Source: Colwellia psychrerythraea
Lineage (GTDB): Bacteria > Pseudomonadota > Gammaproteobacteria > Enterobacterales > Alteromonadaceae
DNA: 64,000 nt
NCBI GenBank assembly: GCA_002163005.1
Contig: MAAF01000040.1
Coordinates: 124,001-188,000, forward strand
Direction of reading: 5' to 3'
Made by a program: the position numbers and the translations under genes. Below are positions 37,118 through 45,969 of the stretch, in pieces. Within the stretch, counting starts at the first letter, position 1. Each line of letters starts with the position of its first letter. The notes under the pieces are model-generated. The model was not told where the DNA came from, made no database searches, and was given only the letters and a program-made list of their open reading frames with translations.

Positions 37118-37477
37118 CTAATGCGAATGACCATGGCTGCCACTGAAAGAGCCACCGGATTTTACATCTTTGATTTCTCCTTTCTTACTGATGTCGAAGT
37201 AAAGTATTCTCTTCGTTTTGGTATTCATTGCTTTTACGATAAAGTTAGACTTACCTTCTTCAACAATTCTAAATTGTTCCTTCGTTAGATCATTCCATGA
37301 CTTATCAATCTTGCCAACAGACATGCCATGGTCTTTAAACGTGAGCATCTTTGCAGATGTTTGCGCTATTGAAATGACTTTATTGGCGTTAATTTTTCCA
37401 TGGCCATCTGAGTGAGCGAACGTTGATGCCGATATAGCTAATGTTGAAATCAGTATTATTTTTTTTAAAATGTTCAT
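37118..37477 (-). CDS. Small His-rich exported protein (DUF6488-like)
   Basis: A 119-residue periplasmic protein: signal peptide (1-21), mature N-terminus HSDGHGK and C-terminus GSHGHSH. His clusters at both ends suggest metal binding. The middle part (FKDHGMSVGKIDKSWNDL) resembles DUF6488 proteins, which I associate with Czc-type clusters. It is the last gene of the cluster, 23 bases after the membrane-anchored protein gene. A periplasmic metal buffer or chaperone for the efflux pump is a reasonable inference. Confidence 0.7.
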   Translation of the reverse strand: MNILKKIILISTLAISASTFAHSDGHGKINANKVISIAQTSAKMLTFKDHGMSVGKIDKSWNDLTKEQFRIVEEGKSNFIVKAMNTKTKRILYFDISKKGEIKDVKSGGSFSGSHGHSH

Positions 37478-37500
37478 ATTTTACCTTTCTATTGAGTTAA

Positions 37501-38028
37501 TTATTTAAGACCTTCAATGGCATACTCACCATTAAAAATAAGTTGAATTTGGATATCTTTATCAGACTTGTTTTTCCAATACCAGCCATGTGAACCCTCA
37601 AATGGTGCGATAAAACTGCCTTTCATTTCATTCGATGTTGCTATGGTATAAGACTCAAAATACCCAGTTTTATCTCCTTTAGGCTCACCATGTAGATCAA
37701 CATAAAGTGATCCGCCATCGGTTACCCATTCATAAGTCGCTTTTGTAAATTTTTTCATACTCAATTTGTACTCAATGCCCTTGCCTGCTGGAATATTTAA
37801 TATTACCGAGTCCTGTTGACCTGCCATTGATGGCTTGACCTTTGTTACTTTTCCTTGCTCATTGAATACAGTTAACCCTAACTTTTCACCCAATCCGCTA
37901 GGGTCAATGTTATATTCTGCTGGCAATATAAATAATACTAAGGCGACTATTGCTATGACCAATGAGGCCATGGTGGCAGTCAGTAATGAACGACTTTGCT
38001 GATTTGATTCCATAAATAATTTTCTCAT
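37501..38028 (-). CDS. Membrane-anchored periplasmic protein of metal-efflux clusters
   Basis: A 175-residue protein with one N-terminal span (about 15-37) and a periplasmic beta-rich domain ending in GSHGWYWKNKSDKDIQIQL. Proteins of this type are often called transmembrane anchor proteins beside Czc genes; the molecular role is unknown. A 14-base tandem duplication just at the 5' end (38015-38028 and 38029-38042) repeats the start region, so two ATGs exist and the upstream one only makes a 5-residue frame. An in-frame ATG at 38013 is an alternative start. It lies between the HupE-like gene and the His-rich gene. Confidence 0.7.
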   Translation of the reverse strand: MRKLFMESNQQSRSLLTATMASLVIAIVALVLFILPAEYNIDPSGLGEKLGLTVFNEQGKVTKVKPSMAGQQDSVILNIPAGKGIEYKLSMKKFTKATYEWVTDGGSLYVDLHGEPKGDKTGYFESYTIATSNEMKGSFIAPFEGSHGWYWKNKSDKDIQIQLIFNGEYAIEGLK

Positions 38029-38057
38029 AATAATTTTCTCATATTAATATTTTCATC

Positions 38058-38759
38058 TTAATTAACGACTAAATATCCAGTTAATTGCATACCAACGAGC
38101 ATAAAGCCTGCACTCATTAATGCGGTATTGGTTACTTTTGAAAACCTGTCGAAGCTTTCAAAGCTACGCCAGTAATTTATCGCCAGTAAAATGAACATCA
38201 ATGCAATGAATTGTCCTAATTCAACACCAACATTAAATGCTAGTAAGTTAGTTGCTAGCCCTTCTGAAGGCAGTTTGAATTCCTGTATTTTGGTAGCAAG
38301 GCCAAAACCATGAAAGAGGCCAAAAATCAGTACAGCCGCTTTAGGATTAGGTTGTTTTTCAAAGAAGTGTTTAAAACCTCCTAAGTTATCAAAACCTTTA
38401 TAAACCACTGAGAAACCAATAATTGCGTCTATCAAATAAGCGTTCACCTGAATATTTGCTAGTACTCCTGTCATCAAAGTCAGGCTATGTCCGACGGTGA
38501 ACATGCTGACATAAAGCAGAACATCCTTACTGCGATGCAAAAAGAACAATACACCGACTAAAAACAGTAAATGGTCATATCCGGTAACCATGTGTTTGGC
38601 ACCTATATACATAAACGGAATAATTTGAATACCCGAATTGTTTTGTAGAAAATTGCGTGTACTATCATCCACCCCATGGGCGAAAGCTTCTACAGAAGCC
38701 ATTGCACATAGGATGAGTAGAGGGTATAGCAAATAGGTTAATTTGAATTTTGCGAACAT
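38058..38759 (-). CDS. HupE/UreJ-family membrane protein
   Basis: A 233-residue protein: signal peptide (cleavage near AFA-HG) followed by about six membrane helices. YDHLLFLVGVLFFL, VGHSLTLM and FGLFHGFGLA contain the conserved His and Asp residues of HupE/UreJ secondary nickel/cobalt permeases. I chose ATG 38759 since AAAGGG lies upstream; the longer frame needs a TTG and overlaps czcA. Its place inside a CzcCBA cluster suggests handling of Ni, Co or Zn together with the efflux pump. Direction of transport cannot be told from the sequence. Confidence 0.82.
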   Translation of the reverse strand: MFAKFKLTYLLYPLLILCAMASVEAFAHGVDDSTRNFLQNNSGIQIIPFMYIGAKHMVTGYDHLLFLVGVLFFLHRSKDVLLYVSMFTVGHSLTLMTGVLANIQVNAYLIDAIIGFSVVYKGFDNLGGFKHFFEKQPNPKAAVLIFGLFHGFGLATKIQEFKLPSEGLATNLLAFNVGVELGQFIALMFILLAINYWRSFESFDRFSKVTNTALMSAGFMLVGMQLTGYLVVN

Positions 38760-38763
38760 TGAT

Positions 38764-41700
38764 TTACCCTTTAATTTCAATTAAATCGGTAGTACTTTCT
38801 GTTGATTTATTACTACCTATTGAATGTAACAAGCGATATAAAGCAGGAAGAACAAATAGCGTTAATAGGGTAGATGAAATAACACCGCCAATAACAACCG
38901 TAGCCAATGGCCTTTGAACTTCAGAGCCAATACCTGTGTTTAACGCCATTGGAATAAAACCCAATGAAGCAACTAATGCTGTTGTTAATACAGGGCGTAA
39001 GCGAGTTAATGCACCTTTGACAATAGCGTCTTCTAAACCCAATTTTTCCTTACGAAGCTCTCGAATAAAAGAAACCATAACCAGACCATTTAAAATGGCG
39101 ATCCCTGACAGCGCAATGAAACCGACTGCAGCTGAAATTGAGAAGGGAATATCTCTGAGTATCAACGCAAAGATACCGCCAGTTAACGCAAGTGGTACCC
39201 CAGTGAAGATGATCATTGAATCTTTAAAAGAGCCTAAAGCTAATAAAAGTAAGCCTATAATCAAGACTAAGGTTACTGGCACAACGACACTTAATCGCTT
39301 GGCTGCTGATTGCAGTTTCTGATAAGTACCGCCGTATTCCAGCCAGTATCCTGATGGCATATCAACGTCAGCATTGATTGCTTTTTTGATATCACCAACA
39401 AAGCTTCCCAAATCACGACCACGCACGTTTGCAGTTACCACAACTCTTCGCTTACCATTTTCACGATTAACCTGATTAGCACCATTAATCAGTTCAATTG
39501 AAGCTAACTCTTGCAACGGTACATAACCACCTCCTGATAAGGTGATTGGCAATTGCCCATAGTTATCAACGTTATTACGTTCGATTTCAGGTAAACGGAC
39601 AGTAATGTCAAAGCGTTTATCGCCTTGATAGAACTTGCCAACAGTTTCACCGCCGATAGCAACACCGACTTGACGCTGAAAGTCAGCTTTTGAAATGGCA
39701 TATAGCGCCAATTTTTCATCTTTCGGAACTACCGTAAGAATAGGTAAACCCTTGGTCTGTTCAACCTGAATATCACGAATACCGTCGACACCTTCAATGG
39801 CCTTCTCTATTTTTGAGCCTAAACTGGCAAGTGTATCAAAATCATCGCCAAATACTTTTATTGCAAGTTCAGCGCGTACACCCGCAAGTAACTCATTAAA
39901 TCGCATTTGAATAGGCTGTAAAAACTCGTAACGGTTTCCTGGTATAGGCATTACCATTGCTTCAAGTTCACGTACAAATTGGTCTTTAGTTTTGTTCGGA
40001 TCTGGCCACTCATCACGCGGTTTAAGCATGATAAAGTTATCTGCAACACTTGGTGGTACCGCATCAGTAGCAACATCTGCTGTGCCTATTTTTGCAAAGA
40101 CTAAGTCAACTTCAGGCAGTTCTTTAATTTTCGCTTCTAAAATCTTTTGCATTTCAACAGATTGAGAAAGCGATGTACCAGGGATCCTAAGTGCATGCAT
40201 GGCGATATCGCCTTCATCTAGATTAGGTACAAATTCACTGCCTAATTTACTGCCCATCACACCAGCAACCACGACAAGAGAAAAAGCCGATACAACCACT
40301 AACCAGCGCGCTTTTAGCACAAAAGCGAGTACCGGTTTATAAAATGATTCACATGCATTCATAATCATGTTTTCTTTCTCAACAATCGGTCCTTTGAACA
40401 TTAAGGCGATAGCTGCAGGTACAAACGTTATTGATAGCAGCATTGAACTCACTAAAGCGATAACAACGGTAATCGCCATAGGGTGAAACATTTTCCCTTC
40501 AACACCCGTTAAAGCAAAAATAGGTAAATACACCACAGTAATAATGAATACACCAAATAATGCCGGACGAATTACCTCACGTGTTGCATCAAAGACTAAG
40601 GTTAACCTTTCTTTCACTGGCAGTACTTTGCCAGCAGAAGCCTGACTTAGCCTACGCATGCAGTTTTCCACAATAATGATGGCACCATCAACAAGTAATC
40701 CGAAATCAAGCGCGCCTAAACTCATTAAGTTTGCACTGGTTTTCGTTTGTACCATGCCCGTTATCGTCATTAACATTGCAAATGGAATAACGGCTGCAGT
40801 AAGTAGTGCCGCTCTAAAATTACCAAGAAAAAGAAAGAGAATAACAATCACTAAAATGGCCCCTTCAATCAGGTTCATTTCAACGGTGTTCAAGGTTTTA
40901 TTAACGAGTTTAGTTCGGTCGTAAACCGCACTCGCTATAATGCCAGCGGGTAACGTTTCATTGATTTCTGCCAGTTTTTCGCCGACACCTTTAGCAACTT
41001 TTTGACTATTCTCGCCAATCAACATAAAGACAGTACTGAGTACAATTTCATGACCATCTTGGGTTGCAGCACCCGTACGTAACTCTTTACCTTCCTTTAC
41101 TTGGGCTACATCTTTTATTTTTAAGAATTGACCTGTGCGCGTGGCAATAGGAATATTGCCTAAATTTTCGATATCTTGCACTTGACCAGGAACACGCACC
41201 AACCACTGAGCACCATTTTTTTCAATAAAACCAGCGCCACGATTTTGATTATGAGTGCTAATAGCAGCGATCACATCTTGCTGACTTAAACCATGTGCTA
41301 ATAACTTCTGTGGGTTGATAGCAATCAATATTTCTCTTTTGTAACCACCGATGGGATTAACTTCAACCACGCCATCAACCTGAATCAATTGCGGTCTGAT
41401 AGTCCAATCATGAATCGTTCGTAAATCGGTTGCCGTTACAGCGCTGCCATCAGCATTTTTCGCTCCTGGCTCTGCATCAACGGTGAACATGAATATCTCA
41501 CCCAAGCCCGTTGAAATAGGCCCAAGCACAGGCGATAAGCCAGCGGGTAATTCAGACTTAGCAGCGTTGAGTTTTTCACCAATAACCTGCCTGGCAAAAT
41601 AAATATCCGTTTCATCAGTAAAAATAGCAATAACTTGCGATAAACCGTATCGAGACACAGAACGAGTACTGACTAAGCCAGGCACGCCAGCTAGAGCAGT

Positions 41701-41910
41701 TTCCAGCGGAAAGGTAACCCTTTGCTCAACTTCTAAAGGGGTATAACCCGCCGCTTCGGTATTTATAATGACCTGAACATTAGTGATATCAGGTACGGCA
41801 TCTATGGACAATTTAGTAAAGTTCCATAATCCAATCGTTGCAACGACTAATACAAAAACCAGTATCAGTTTGCTGCGCTCGATAGAAAATTTTAAAATAG
41901 ATTCCAACAT
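38764..41910 (-). CDS. czcA: Heavy-metal RND efflux pump (CzcA family)
   Basis: A 1048-residue inner-membrane proton/metal antiporter with 12 spans. The fourth span reads DFGLLVDGAIIIVEN, the charged motif of HME-type pumps for Zn, Co, Cd or Ni; the copper/silver (CusA) group has a different pattern there. TLPAGLSPVLGPISTGLGEIF-type and FVPNLDEGDIAM segments are further CzcA signatures. It is 9 bases after the adaptor gene and 4 bases before the HupE-like gene, so it sits in the middle of one operon. The metal specificity is not settled beyond non-copper. Confidence 0.9.
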   Translation of the reverse strand: MLESILKFSIERSKLILVFVLVVATIGLWNFTKLSIDAVPDITNVQVIINTEAAGYTPLEVEQRVTFPLETALAGVPGLVSTRSVSRYGLSQVIAIFTDETDIYFARQVIGEKLNAAKSELPAGLSPVLGPISTGLGEIFMFTVDAEPGAKNADGSAVTATDLRTIHDWTIRPQLIQVDGVVEVNPIGGYKREILIAINPQKLLAHGLSQQDVIAAISTHNQNRGAGFIEKNGAQWLVRVPGQVQDIENLGNIPIATRTGQFLKIKDVAQVKEGKELRTGAATQDGHEIVLSTVFMLIGENSQKVAKGVGEKLAEINETLPAGIIASAVYDRTKLVNKTLNTVEMNLIEGAILVIVILFLFLGNFRAALLTAAVIPFAMLMTITGMVQTKTSANLMSLGALDFGLLVDGAIIIVENCMRRLSQASAGKVLPVKERLTLVFDATREVIRPALFGVFIITVVYLPIFALTGVEGKMFHPMAITVVIALVSSMLLSITFVPAAIALMFKGPIVEKENMIMNACESFYKPVLAFVLKARWLVVVSAFSLVVVAGVMGSKLGSEFVPNLDEGDIAMHALRIPGTSLSQSVEMQKILEAKIKELPEVDLVFAKIGTADVATDAVPPSVADNFIMLKPRDEWPDPNKTKDQFVRELEAMVMPIPGNRYEFLQPIQMRFNELLAGVRAELAIKVFGDDFDTLASLGSKIEKAIEGVDGIRDIQVEQTKGLPILTVVPKDEKLALYAISKADFQRQVGVAIGGETVGKFYQGDKRFDITVRLPEIERNNVDNYGQLPITLSGGGYVPLQELASIELINGANQVNRENGKRRVVVTANVRGRDLGSFVGDIKKAINADVDMPSGYWLEYGGTYQKLQSAAKRLSVVVPVTLVLIIGLLLLALGSFKDSMIIFTGVPLALTGGIFALILRDIPFSISAAVGFIALSGIAILNGLVMVSFIRELRKEKLGLEDAIVKGALTRLRPVLTTALVASLGFIPMALNTGIGSEVQRPLATVVIGGVISSTLLTLFVLPALYRLLHSIGSNKSTESTTDLIEIKG

Positions 41911-41919
41911 ACAACTTCC

Positions 41920-43158
41920 TTAATGATCGTGTGACGCAGCAGATTTATTAATATCGGCTTTGATGATGTAACTGTTTTTAGCCACATACTCAGTTCCCTC
42001 AACTATGCCACCTAACACTTCAACCCAAGGGCCAACTTTCCGGCCTAAGTCCAGCATTCTTACCTCATATTCCTCATCAACTTTTGCGTACACCACAGTG
42101 AAATCTCGAAAAGATTGCAAGCCATCTGCTTTAACCGCCAAAGGTACTTTATATTTATCTAGTAAAATTTCGGCTGAAAGAAATTGGCCAGCGCTAAGTG
42201 AACCATCCGGGTTTGCTACTTCAGCCCTAAATAATTTTGCTTGCTCTTTACTAACATCGAACAGTGCGTCGAATAATTGTGTTTTAATGACTTTTTCAGT
42301 ACCTGGTATCGATATATTGACTGAGGCTCCTAATTTCACCTTTGCTTGATCTATCGGGAATACACCTAACTCTGCAATTAACATAGTGGTATTAGTTATT
42401 GTTAGCAGTGCTCTATCATTTGTTTGCTCTCCTGCACCCACATTTTGAGCGGTTACCAAACCATTAATTGGCGAGTAAACTTTGTATGCTTGAAGGCTTT
42501 CATTACTTTCTATTGTCATCAGAAGCTGCCCTTTAGTAACACGTTGACCAAGCACCGCATGAAGCATTTTGATTTCTCCTGGAAATCTGGCACTGATGTT
42601 TCTAACGGCATTTGGCGCTATTTTCAATTTACCAAAAACTTTCAACGTTTCATTAAAAATCTGACTTTGAACTGACTCCGTTTTTATTGACATTGCTTTA
42701 GCAATGCTATCGTTTATGGCAGTACGTCCTTCGAAGTTATCATAAGACCATTGGTACTTTTCATTGCCGTATTTAGCCGTTAACGTAACTTGGAAGGAGT
42801 GTGGTTCATATATTTCCATATCACCGCGTAAATAGTTATTTTCAGTATAAAAATCAATATCATCCTCAACGCCGCCGAGACGACTGAGCTTTACATTTAC
42901 CGCTAAATCTTCAGCTGCTAACTTAACTTTTCCCATGGTTGCATAAATCCTGAATTCTGGTTTAACGCCCTCTTCGAAAATAGCCAATTCAATAGCAAAA
43001 TCTCCATCTTGTAACATTCGTCCATTATTAGGCCCCTTTTTAACTTCTTCTGTCACTGGATCTGCTGTAGATTGTGCATGAGTAAACTGGCTATATGAGA
43101 TACTCGCTACGGATAACTGTCCTAAAATAAGGGCAGTAACAATTGATTTAAGTTTCAT
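41920..43158 (-). CDS. czcB: Heavy-metal efflux adaptor (CzcB family)
   Basis: A 412-residue periplasmic membrane-fusion protein. Signal peptide (1-29, near THA-QS), an N-terminal beta-domain (about 30-120) that is typical of long CzcB proteins, then barrel-sandwich half motifs (RFPGEIKMLHAVLGQRVTKGQLL, and GLVTAQNVGAGEQ) and a beta-barrel. The C-terminus is AASHDH, a small His/Asp metal-binding tail. I chose the ATG at 43158 with GAGAG upstream; the frame extends to 43200 but would overlap the outer-membrane channel gene. It joins CzcA to CzcC. Confidence 0.85.
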   Translation of the reverse strand: MKLKSIVTALILGQLSVASISYSQFTHAQSTADPVTEEVKKGPNNGRMLQDGDFAIELAIFEEGVKPEFRIYATMGKVKLAAEDLAVNVKLSRLGGVEDDIDFYTENNYLRGDMEIYEPHSFQVTLTAKYGNEKYQWSYDNFEGRTAINDSIAKAMSIKTESVQSQIFNETLKVFGKLKIAPNAVRNISARFPGEIKMLHAVLGQRVTKGQLLMTIESNESLQAYKVYSPINGLVTAQNVGAGEQTNDRALLTITNTTMLIAELGVFPIDQAKVKLGASVNISIPGTEKVIKTQLFDALFDVSKEQAKLFRAEVANPDGSLSAGQFLSAEILLDKYKVPLAVKADGLQSFRDFTVVYAKVDEEYEVRMLDLGRKVGPWVEVLGGIVEGTEYVAKNSYIIKADINKSAASHDH

Positions 43159-43169
43159 AACTCTCTCGC

Positions 43170-44444
43170 TTACATAGAAATTGATGAGCCCGTTAAGCAC
43201 TCTAATTCAATAGTAAATAAATGGATATTTGTATAAGCTTCAATAAGCTCTGTTTGTGATGTCACTAACTCTTGTTGAACGGCATACCAATCGGTATATC
43301 TATAACGTCCAATTTTATAAGCGGCTCCCGCCTTTATACTTGCTAGCTCTAGCGCCGGTATAGTTTCAGTAGACAATCCGTTGATAACATGGCGGTTGTG
43401 TTTTAATTTATGCGTAAGCATCAATAGTTGAGTTGAAATGCGTTGATATAAGGCATCTGATTCCGCACGACTTTGATTTTGTTTCGCACGTAAAGCAGTT
43501 ATTTTGCCTCTATTTCTATTTTCACTACCAAATGGAATTGAAATCCCAGCAGTTACCGCATAATCGTCGACAAATTCATTACGTTTAATGCCTGTATTAA
43601 CCGACCAAGATGGCTTTTGCTTTACTTTAGCTAGTTCAATTTCAGCTTCAGCAATTTGTTGTTGGGACGAAAAAATATTAAGTCGTGGATTGGATTTAAG
43701 TTTTTTATAGACTGTTTCAATCTGTGCAATGGTGGGAATAGTTAGCAAATCTCCGTCAACAATAAAATCAGCCTCTCCTTGCCACTGAGCCGCCAACTGG
43801 GCTTTACTAGCTTGGATTTCATGTAATAAATCCTCAACAGTTAATTTCTTTCTTGAAAGCTCTGCTTTCGCCCTAAGTTCGTCAATCACATTAAGTTTAC
43901 CGGCTGTGACACGAATTTTTATCTCACCCAATACTTGTTTTGTTTGATTTCTAGCAAGTTTTGCCAGCTTAAGTTGCTCTTTTTGAGACAACAAGGTGAT
44001 AAACACTTTTGCTGTTTCAGCCGCTAAATTTAATGCTTTAATTTGTCTTTTAAACTTCGCCATGCTTGCTTTTTCATTGGCAACATTTACTCTCGATTCA
44101 ATTTTATCTCCTTCTAATAGCCAAGAAATGCTCAATGTTGTTTGCATTGCTGAAACGCCGGAATAACTTCCTGTACCAAAAGCATCTTCAACCTCTGCAG
44201 AAAAAGTCATAGGGCTAGAAACACTCGCTTGTTCAATCATCCCTTCGGAAGCTTTCTGCATATAGCTAAAAGATTTTAAGCCTGGGTGCTGTTGTAATGT
44301 ATAGCTGATCGCTTCATTAAGTTTTACCGTTTGTTGCGAAAATGCCCCTAATGAAACAACAGATAAGCTTGTTATCATTAGTTTACCCACTCTCAAAAAC
44401 CGACTAGCAATCGGTTTTAAAGGTGCTTTTTTTCGAGTCGGCAC
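43170..44444 (-). CDS. czcC: TolC-family outer-membrane channel (CzcC-like)
   Basis: A 424-residue outer-membrane factor with paired alpha-helical repeats (TAAKVFITLLSQKEQLKLAKL and similar), the usual CzcC layout. The GTG at 44444 has AAGGAG upstream, giving a long basic leader (about 22 residues) before the signal-peptide core; ATG at 44378 is an alternative that would give an ordinary signal peptide. The choice matters because an operator-like palindrome (44397-44417) lies inside the longer version and in the leader of the shorter one. It is the first structural gene of the efflux operon. Confidence 0.82.
   Translation of the reverse strand: MPTRKKAPLKPIASRFLRVGKLMITSLSVVSLGAFSQQTVKLNEAISYTLQQHPGLKSFSYMQKASEGMIEQASVSSPMTFSAEVEDAFGTGSYSGVSAMQTTLSISWLLEGDKIESRVNVANEKASMAKFKRQIKALNLAAETAKVFITLLSQKEQLKLAKLARNQTKQVLGEIKIRVTAGKLNVIDELRAKAELSRKKLTVEDLLHEIQASKAQLAAQWQGEADFIVDGDLLTIPTIAQIETVYKKLKSNPRLNIFSSQQQIAEAEIELAKVKQKPSWSVNTGIKRNEFVDDYAVTAGISIPFGSENRNRGKITALRAKQNQSRAESDALYQRISTQLLMLTHKLKHNRHVINGLSTETIPALELASIKAGAAYKIGRYRYTDWYAVQQELVTSQTELIEAYTNIHLFTIELECLTGSSISM
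44397..44417. promoter_or_regulatory. Operator-like palindrome 2 at czcC
   Basis: AAACCGAC-N5-ATCGGTTT. It matches the palindrome at 44485-44505 with the same 5-base spacer and only one changed base in the arms. It lies within the first codons of czcC if GTG 44444 is used. Confidence 0.6.
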
Positions 44445-44471
44445 TGTACCTTCTCCTTATTTTAAGAAAAT

Positions 44472-44505
44472 ATAATAGTTACTAAAACCGACCGATAGTC
44501 GGTTT
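44472..44505 (-). promoter_or_regulatory. czcC promoter with operator-like palindrome 1
   Basis: A perfect palindrome AAACCGAC-N5-GTCGGTTT occupies 44485-44505. On the minus strand a TATTAT -10-like hexamer follows at 44472-44477, so the palindrome covers the -35 region, the natural place for a repressor. No good -35 hexamer is seen. It lies in the 86-base gap between the M56 gene and czcC. Confidence 0.65.
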
Positions 44506-44530
44506 AGATGATAAAAAAAAGGCTTATTAA

Positions 44531-45493
44531 TTAATGATTGAAAACCGTTTCAATTAGGTGATGTATCGCATCAATTGATGATAATGACATACACAGAATT
44601 AACAGCATCAATACGCCTGTTATACCTTTGTTTACGGGTTTAAGATCCAGCTGTCCCAATAAAAAATATATACGTTGCTCTAATACATCAGCACCAAAAT
44701 TGGCAACAAGATCATTACTCTTTATCGGTGAGTATGATGCATTTAGGCGAGCAACTTTTATCAAGGTACTGGCGATAAACGGAGAAGTTAATTCATCATC
44801 AATCACCCCGTCATCTGCTAACTGCTCCATGGCAAGTGTCATATGTAATTTCAGACGATTGGCAAGTGATGGAATAAAAAAATCTGCAAATATGCTGAAC
44901 ACCCATTTCTTTAAAGGGTCGCTATTTTTGGCATGCTCTTTTTCATGCTTTATGACCACAGTTAACTCGTCATGCGTCAGCTCCTGTATCATTCCTGACG
45001 ATATGAAACACATTTTCTTTGAAAAACCCGTAGTGAAAGCAATGACTTCTGGCATTTCAATTTCTTGCACTTTTACATCAAAGTGAATCGATAAAGCAGT
45101 TAACGACTTTAAGTCATGTTGGTGTTTATTTAGTTGAATCATTTTCTTTACTATGATGTATGAACTGAAAGTAACACCAATCATCAAGGTTATTCCGTGC
45201 CAACTTAACCATTTAAAGACAGTCATATGATGCCAATGAACATACTCTATTTCAGTTTCAAGTACACTGGATGATAAGTAACCATTTAAAAATAATAACG
45301 CGACACATACACTCGCCAGCCAAGGTGTTGTAACAAGTAACCATAAGACAAGCTTTCTAGGTTGAACTTGCATAGCTAAAAACTTTTGAGCTAATAAAGA
45401 AATAATCAAAGAGACAGATACATTAGCAATACAAAACGCAATAACTGCTATCGTCATAACATTCAAGACAACGGCTAATATACCTTCAATCAT
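44531..45493 (-). CDS. M56-family (BlaR1-like) membrane metallopeptidase
   Basis: A 320-residue protein with four membrane spans (about 5-30, 40-60, 90-112 and 292-312). The zinc protease motif HEKEH lies in the cytosolic loop near residue 183, with a downstream acidic AMEQLADDGVID segment as in BlaR1/MecR1. It lacks the C-terminal penicillin-binding sensor domain of BlaR1 (family members with it are about 600 residues). It starts 3 bases after the BlaI-like gene. By analogy it would cleave that repressor upon a signal; the linked genes suggest the signal is metal, which is an inference. Confidence 0.85.
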   Translation of the reverse strand: MIEGILAVVLNVMTIAVIAFCIANVSVSLIISLLAQKFLAMQVQPRKLVLWLLVTTPWLASVCVALLFLNGYLSSSVLETEIEYVHWHHMTVFKWLSWHGITLMIGVTFSSYIIVKKMIQLNKHQHDLKSLTALSIHFDVKVQEIEMPEVIAFTTGFSKKMCFISSGMIQELTHDELTVVIKHEKEHAKNSDPLKKWVFSIFADFFIPSLANRLKLHMTLAMEQLADDGVIDDELTSPFIASTLIKVARLNASYSPIKSNDLVANFGADVLEQRIYFLLGQLDLKPVNKGITGVLMLLILCMSLSSIDAIHHLIETVFNH

Positions 45494-45496
45494 TTG

Positions 45497-45880
45497 TTAT
45501 TTTTCCTGTGCTAGTTTTAGTCGTTGAGCTTCAATTAGTGCTTCTAATTTAGTCAATTGCTCTTCACTAAAATCTTTTGACATCGAAGAAAAAGCAGCCA
45601 CTAAACTACTATCATCATCAGCGATAAAGTCATTAGTTACAGACCTAATTAGCTGCCCAATGAGATCACACTTTTCAACTTTAGCTTGATATTGGTAAGC
45701 ATTTATCACCTTATGACGAGATAATAATTCCTTTTTATACAATCTATCTAGCGTACTTTGATAGGTATTTAAACTACCGCCTCTGATCTTGTTAAAATGA
45801 GTGTACACTTCCTTCACATCAGCCGATTTATGTTGCCACAAGTATTGCAAAACTAATTTTTCTAATTCACCAATTTGCAT
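45497..45880 (-). CDS. BlaI/MecI/CopY-type transcriptional repressor
   Basis: A 127-residue repressor with an N-terminal winged helix (MQIGELEKLVLQYLWQ to about residue 75, including TYQSTLDRLYKKELL) and a C-terminal dimerisation helix region (about 85-127). This is the Penicillinase_R family, which includes BlaI and copper-responsive CopY. The ATG at 45880 has AAGGA at the correct distance; a GTG at 45910 is possible but overlaps an operator. No Cys-rich C-terminal metal hook as in CopY is visible, so inactivation by the partner protease is more likely than direct metal binding. Confidence 0.85.
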   Translation of the reverse strand: MQIGELEKLVLQYLWQHKSADVKEVYTHFNKIRGGSLNTYQSTLDRLYKKELLSRHKVINAYQYQAKVEKCDLIGQLIRSVTNDFIADDDSSLVAAFSSMSKDFSEEQLTKLEALIEAQRLKLAQEK

Positions 45881-45899
45881 AAATATATCCTTAAAAGTA

Positions 45900-45956
45900 A
45901 AACCGACCACCGATAGGTCTAATGTACAAGGTCAAAAACCGATCGTCAATAGGTTT
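45900..45956 (-). promoter_or_regulatory. Promoter of the blaI-like gene with two operator-like palindromes
   Basis: On the minus strand, TTGACG (45944-45949) and TACATT (45921-45926) are separated by exactly 17 bases, a good sigma-70 promoter. The palindrome at 45936-45956 (AAACCGAT-N5-ATAGGTTT) covers the -35, and that at 45900-45920 (AAACCGAC-N5-ATAGGTCT) begins just after the -10. The same motif is found at czcC, so the repressor probably controls itself and the efflux operon. Confidence 0.65.
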
Positions 45957-45969
45957 TATGATTTTGGAC

